Part shown: in pieces, positions 5,911 through 7,300 of the stretch
Layout of the letters: the number at the start of each line of letters is the position of its first letter
Numbering within the stretch: the stretch's first letter is position 1
Assembly (NCBI GenBank): GCA_024638585.1
Contig: JAHEKA010000109.1
Location: forward strand, 1-7,300
Direction: 5' to 3'
Length of the DNA stretch: 7,300 nt
Source: Rhodospirillales bacterium
Lineage (GTDB): Bacteria; Pseudomonadota; Alphaproteobacteria; SMXQ01
Position numbers and translations under genes: made by a program
The notes under the pieces: generated by a model
The model's input: the letters and a program-made list of their open reading frames with translations, nothing else
Told to the model about the DNA's origin: nothing
The model's database searches: none

Positions 5911-7300
5911 TCAAATGGGCTGAGGGCCGGGCCGGCCATGGGCCACGGCGAAGCTGGCCTCGGTGCGGATGGGCGCGCCGGGTCTGCTGACATGGGGCAC
6001 CACCCGGTAGTCGGTGCGCCAGGCATCCGGCGTGACCGTACAGCGGGCATAACCCCGCCGCCCGTTGTAAAAGGCGATGCCCGGGTTGGCGAACAGCATC
6101 TTGCGCGCACTGCGGCGCATATCCTTGCCATCCCCCTTGGAACTGATCGACGTGGTCACGAATTCGCTCCCCAGCGCCGGTGATTCGGGATCCTGAAAAT
6201 CGGCAAGTAACGTGCCCGCCCATGCGGAATGGACATCGCCGGACAGCGCCACAAATCCCCGCACCCTGTGGTGACGGGCAGTCGACAGAAGCCGGTCGCG
6301 GGCGGCCTTGTAACCGTCCCACTTGTCCATGTTGTAGCGGGGCTCGCCATCGATCATCCGCATGCGCTGCATGATCGGTACCTGCTGTGCCATCACCGAC
6401 CAGCGCGCCCGGCCGGCACCAAGTCGACCATAAAGCCAGGCTTCCTGTTCCCGCCCCAGCATGGTGGCACCGGCTGCAAGGGCATCCAGGCACCGCGGCT
6501 TCCACTTGGCCCGGGTTTGGCCGCAGGGCTGGTCGGTCCGGTATTGCCTTGTATCCAGCAGGTTGAGATCAATCAGGCCACCGATGTCCAGGCCGCGATA
6601 AAGCCGCATATGCGGCCCCCGAGGCATCTGCGCTCGGCGGAAGGGCATGTGTTCCAAATAAGCCCGATAGGCCGCTGCCCGCCGCCGCATGAAGGCAGCC
6701 GGTGATACCCGGTGGCGGACTTCGCGGTCATTTGCGTAATTGTTGTCGACCTCGTGATCGTCGGAGACCACACACCAGGGAAAGGCGGCGTGGGCCGCCT
6801 GCAGATCGGGATCCATTTTATAGAGCGCATAACGTTCGCGGTAACCCGCGAGCGTCCGCACTTCGGCGCCGTCATGGCTGCGGGGGAGGCCTTCCTTCAC
6901 CCCGCCCTCGTAAATGTAGTCGCCGAGATGCACCACCAGGTCGATCTCGTCCTCCGCCATGTGGCGATAGGCGGTGTAGTAGCCGTGCTGATAGTTCTGG
7001 CAGGAGGCGATGGCGAAGCGGAACCGGTCGAGGGACTCGCCCAAGGCCGGCGCGGTCCGGGTCCGACCGGTGACGCTGACCTCGCCACCGGCGTCGAAGC
7101 GGTACCAATACCAGCGCCGGGGTGCGAGCCCCGCGACTTCCACGTGAACCGCATGGGCAAACTCGGGTCGGGCCGTGGTGGTGCCGCGGCGCACCACCTT
7201 CCGCATAGCCTCATCCGCCGCCACTTCCCATCGGACGGTGACCGGCGCCGATCCCATACCCCCGCCCCGCAACGGGTCCGGAGCCAGGCGGGTCCACAGG
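5911..7300 (-). CDS. phoD: PhoD-family alkaline phosphatase/phosphodiesterase (partial, 5' end outside window)
   Basis: A metal-dependent phosphoesterase of the PhoD family (known members use Ca and Fe), which releases phosphate from mono- and diesters, usually outside the cytoplasm after Tat export. The frame stays open to the right edge (LWTRLAPDPL before the first internal TTG at 7272), so the start and any signal peptide lie outside. Residue numbers here count from that TTG. An N-terminal Fn3-like domain covers about 1-75 (VTVRWEVAADEAM). The metallophosphoesterase core shows SCQNYQHGYYTAYRHM (90-105), DLVVHLGDYIYEGG (111-124), VSDDHEVDNNYA (169-180), AQQVPIMQR (295-303), LSGDVHSAWAG (343-353) and GSEFVTTSISS (368-378). 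The ending FYNGRRGYARCTVTPDAWRTDYR (within 401-423) is typical of the family. All metal-binding blocks appear intact. It converges on the small membrane protein gene. Phosphate-starvation control is usual for phoD, but its promoter is not in view. Confidence 0.95.
   Translation of the reverse strand, partial: LWTRLAPDPLRGGGMGSAPVTVRWEVAADEAMRKVVRRGTTTARPEFAHAVHVEVAGLAPRRWYWYRFDAGGEVSVTGRTRTAPALGESLDRFRFAIASCQNYQHGYYTAYRHMAEDEIDLVVHLGDYIYEGGVKEGLPRSHDGAEVRTLAGYRERYALYKMDPDLQAAHAAFPWCVVSDDHEVDNNYANDREVRHRVSPAAFMRRRAAAYRAYLEHMPFRRAQMPRGPHMRLYRGLDIGGLIDLNLLDTRQYRTDQPCGQTRAKWKPRCLDALAAGATMLGREQEAWLYGRLGAGRARWSVMAQQVPIMQRMRMIDGEPRYNMDKWDGYKAARDRLLSTARHHRVRGFVALSGDVHSAWAGTLLADFQDPESPALGSEFVTTSISSKGDGKDMRRSARKMLFANPGIAFYNGRRGYARCTVTPDAWRTDYRVVPHVSRPGAPIRTEASFAVAHGRPGPQPI

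Overview
This GC-rich window has uniformly GC-biased codon use and looks like an alphaproteobacterial chromosome. A periplasmic DUF1194-type von Willebrand A protein, a PhoD phosphatase and a Rieske oxygenase linked to a glutamine synthetase-like ligase all fit that group. The organism call is inference from style and gene content; there is no rRNA or other marker gene here. I see no mobile element, CRISPR array, tRNA or rRNA.

Layout. Five genes run leftward on the minus strand from about 5329 to the left edge. In transcription order they are a glutamine synthetase-like (GS-like) ligase (3824-5329), the alpha (2409-3770) and beta (1813-2400) subunits of a Rieske non-heme iron ring-hydroxylating oxygenase, a secreted VWA/DUF1194 protein (874-1626), and an MFS transporter cut by the window edge (1-863). 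A small three-helix membrane protein of unknown function (5511-5900) is divergent from the ligase. It converges, with a 10-bp gap, on a PhoD-family phosphatase/phosphodiesterase (5911-7300) that runs off the right edge.

How the genes may work together. The ligase, alpha and beta genes are the most interesting part. A GS-like enzyme directly ahead of a two-subunit ring-hydroxylating oxygenase is the arrangement known from aniline-degradation clusters (tdnQ/atdA1 with tdnA1A2/atdA3A4). There a gamma-glutamyl-amide of an aromatic amine is made first and is then the oxygenase substrate. Here the amidotransferase-like and reductase genes of those clusters are absent, at least from this window, so this may be a reduced or differently wired amine-activation/oxygenation module with an unknown substrate. 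The VWA and MFS genes form a tightly coupled pair (stop codon inside the next Shine-Dalgarno). A 186-bp gap separates them from the oxygenase genes, so their link to the amine module is only positional. The PhoD and small membrane genes look unrelated to it.
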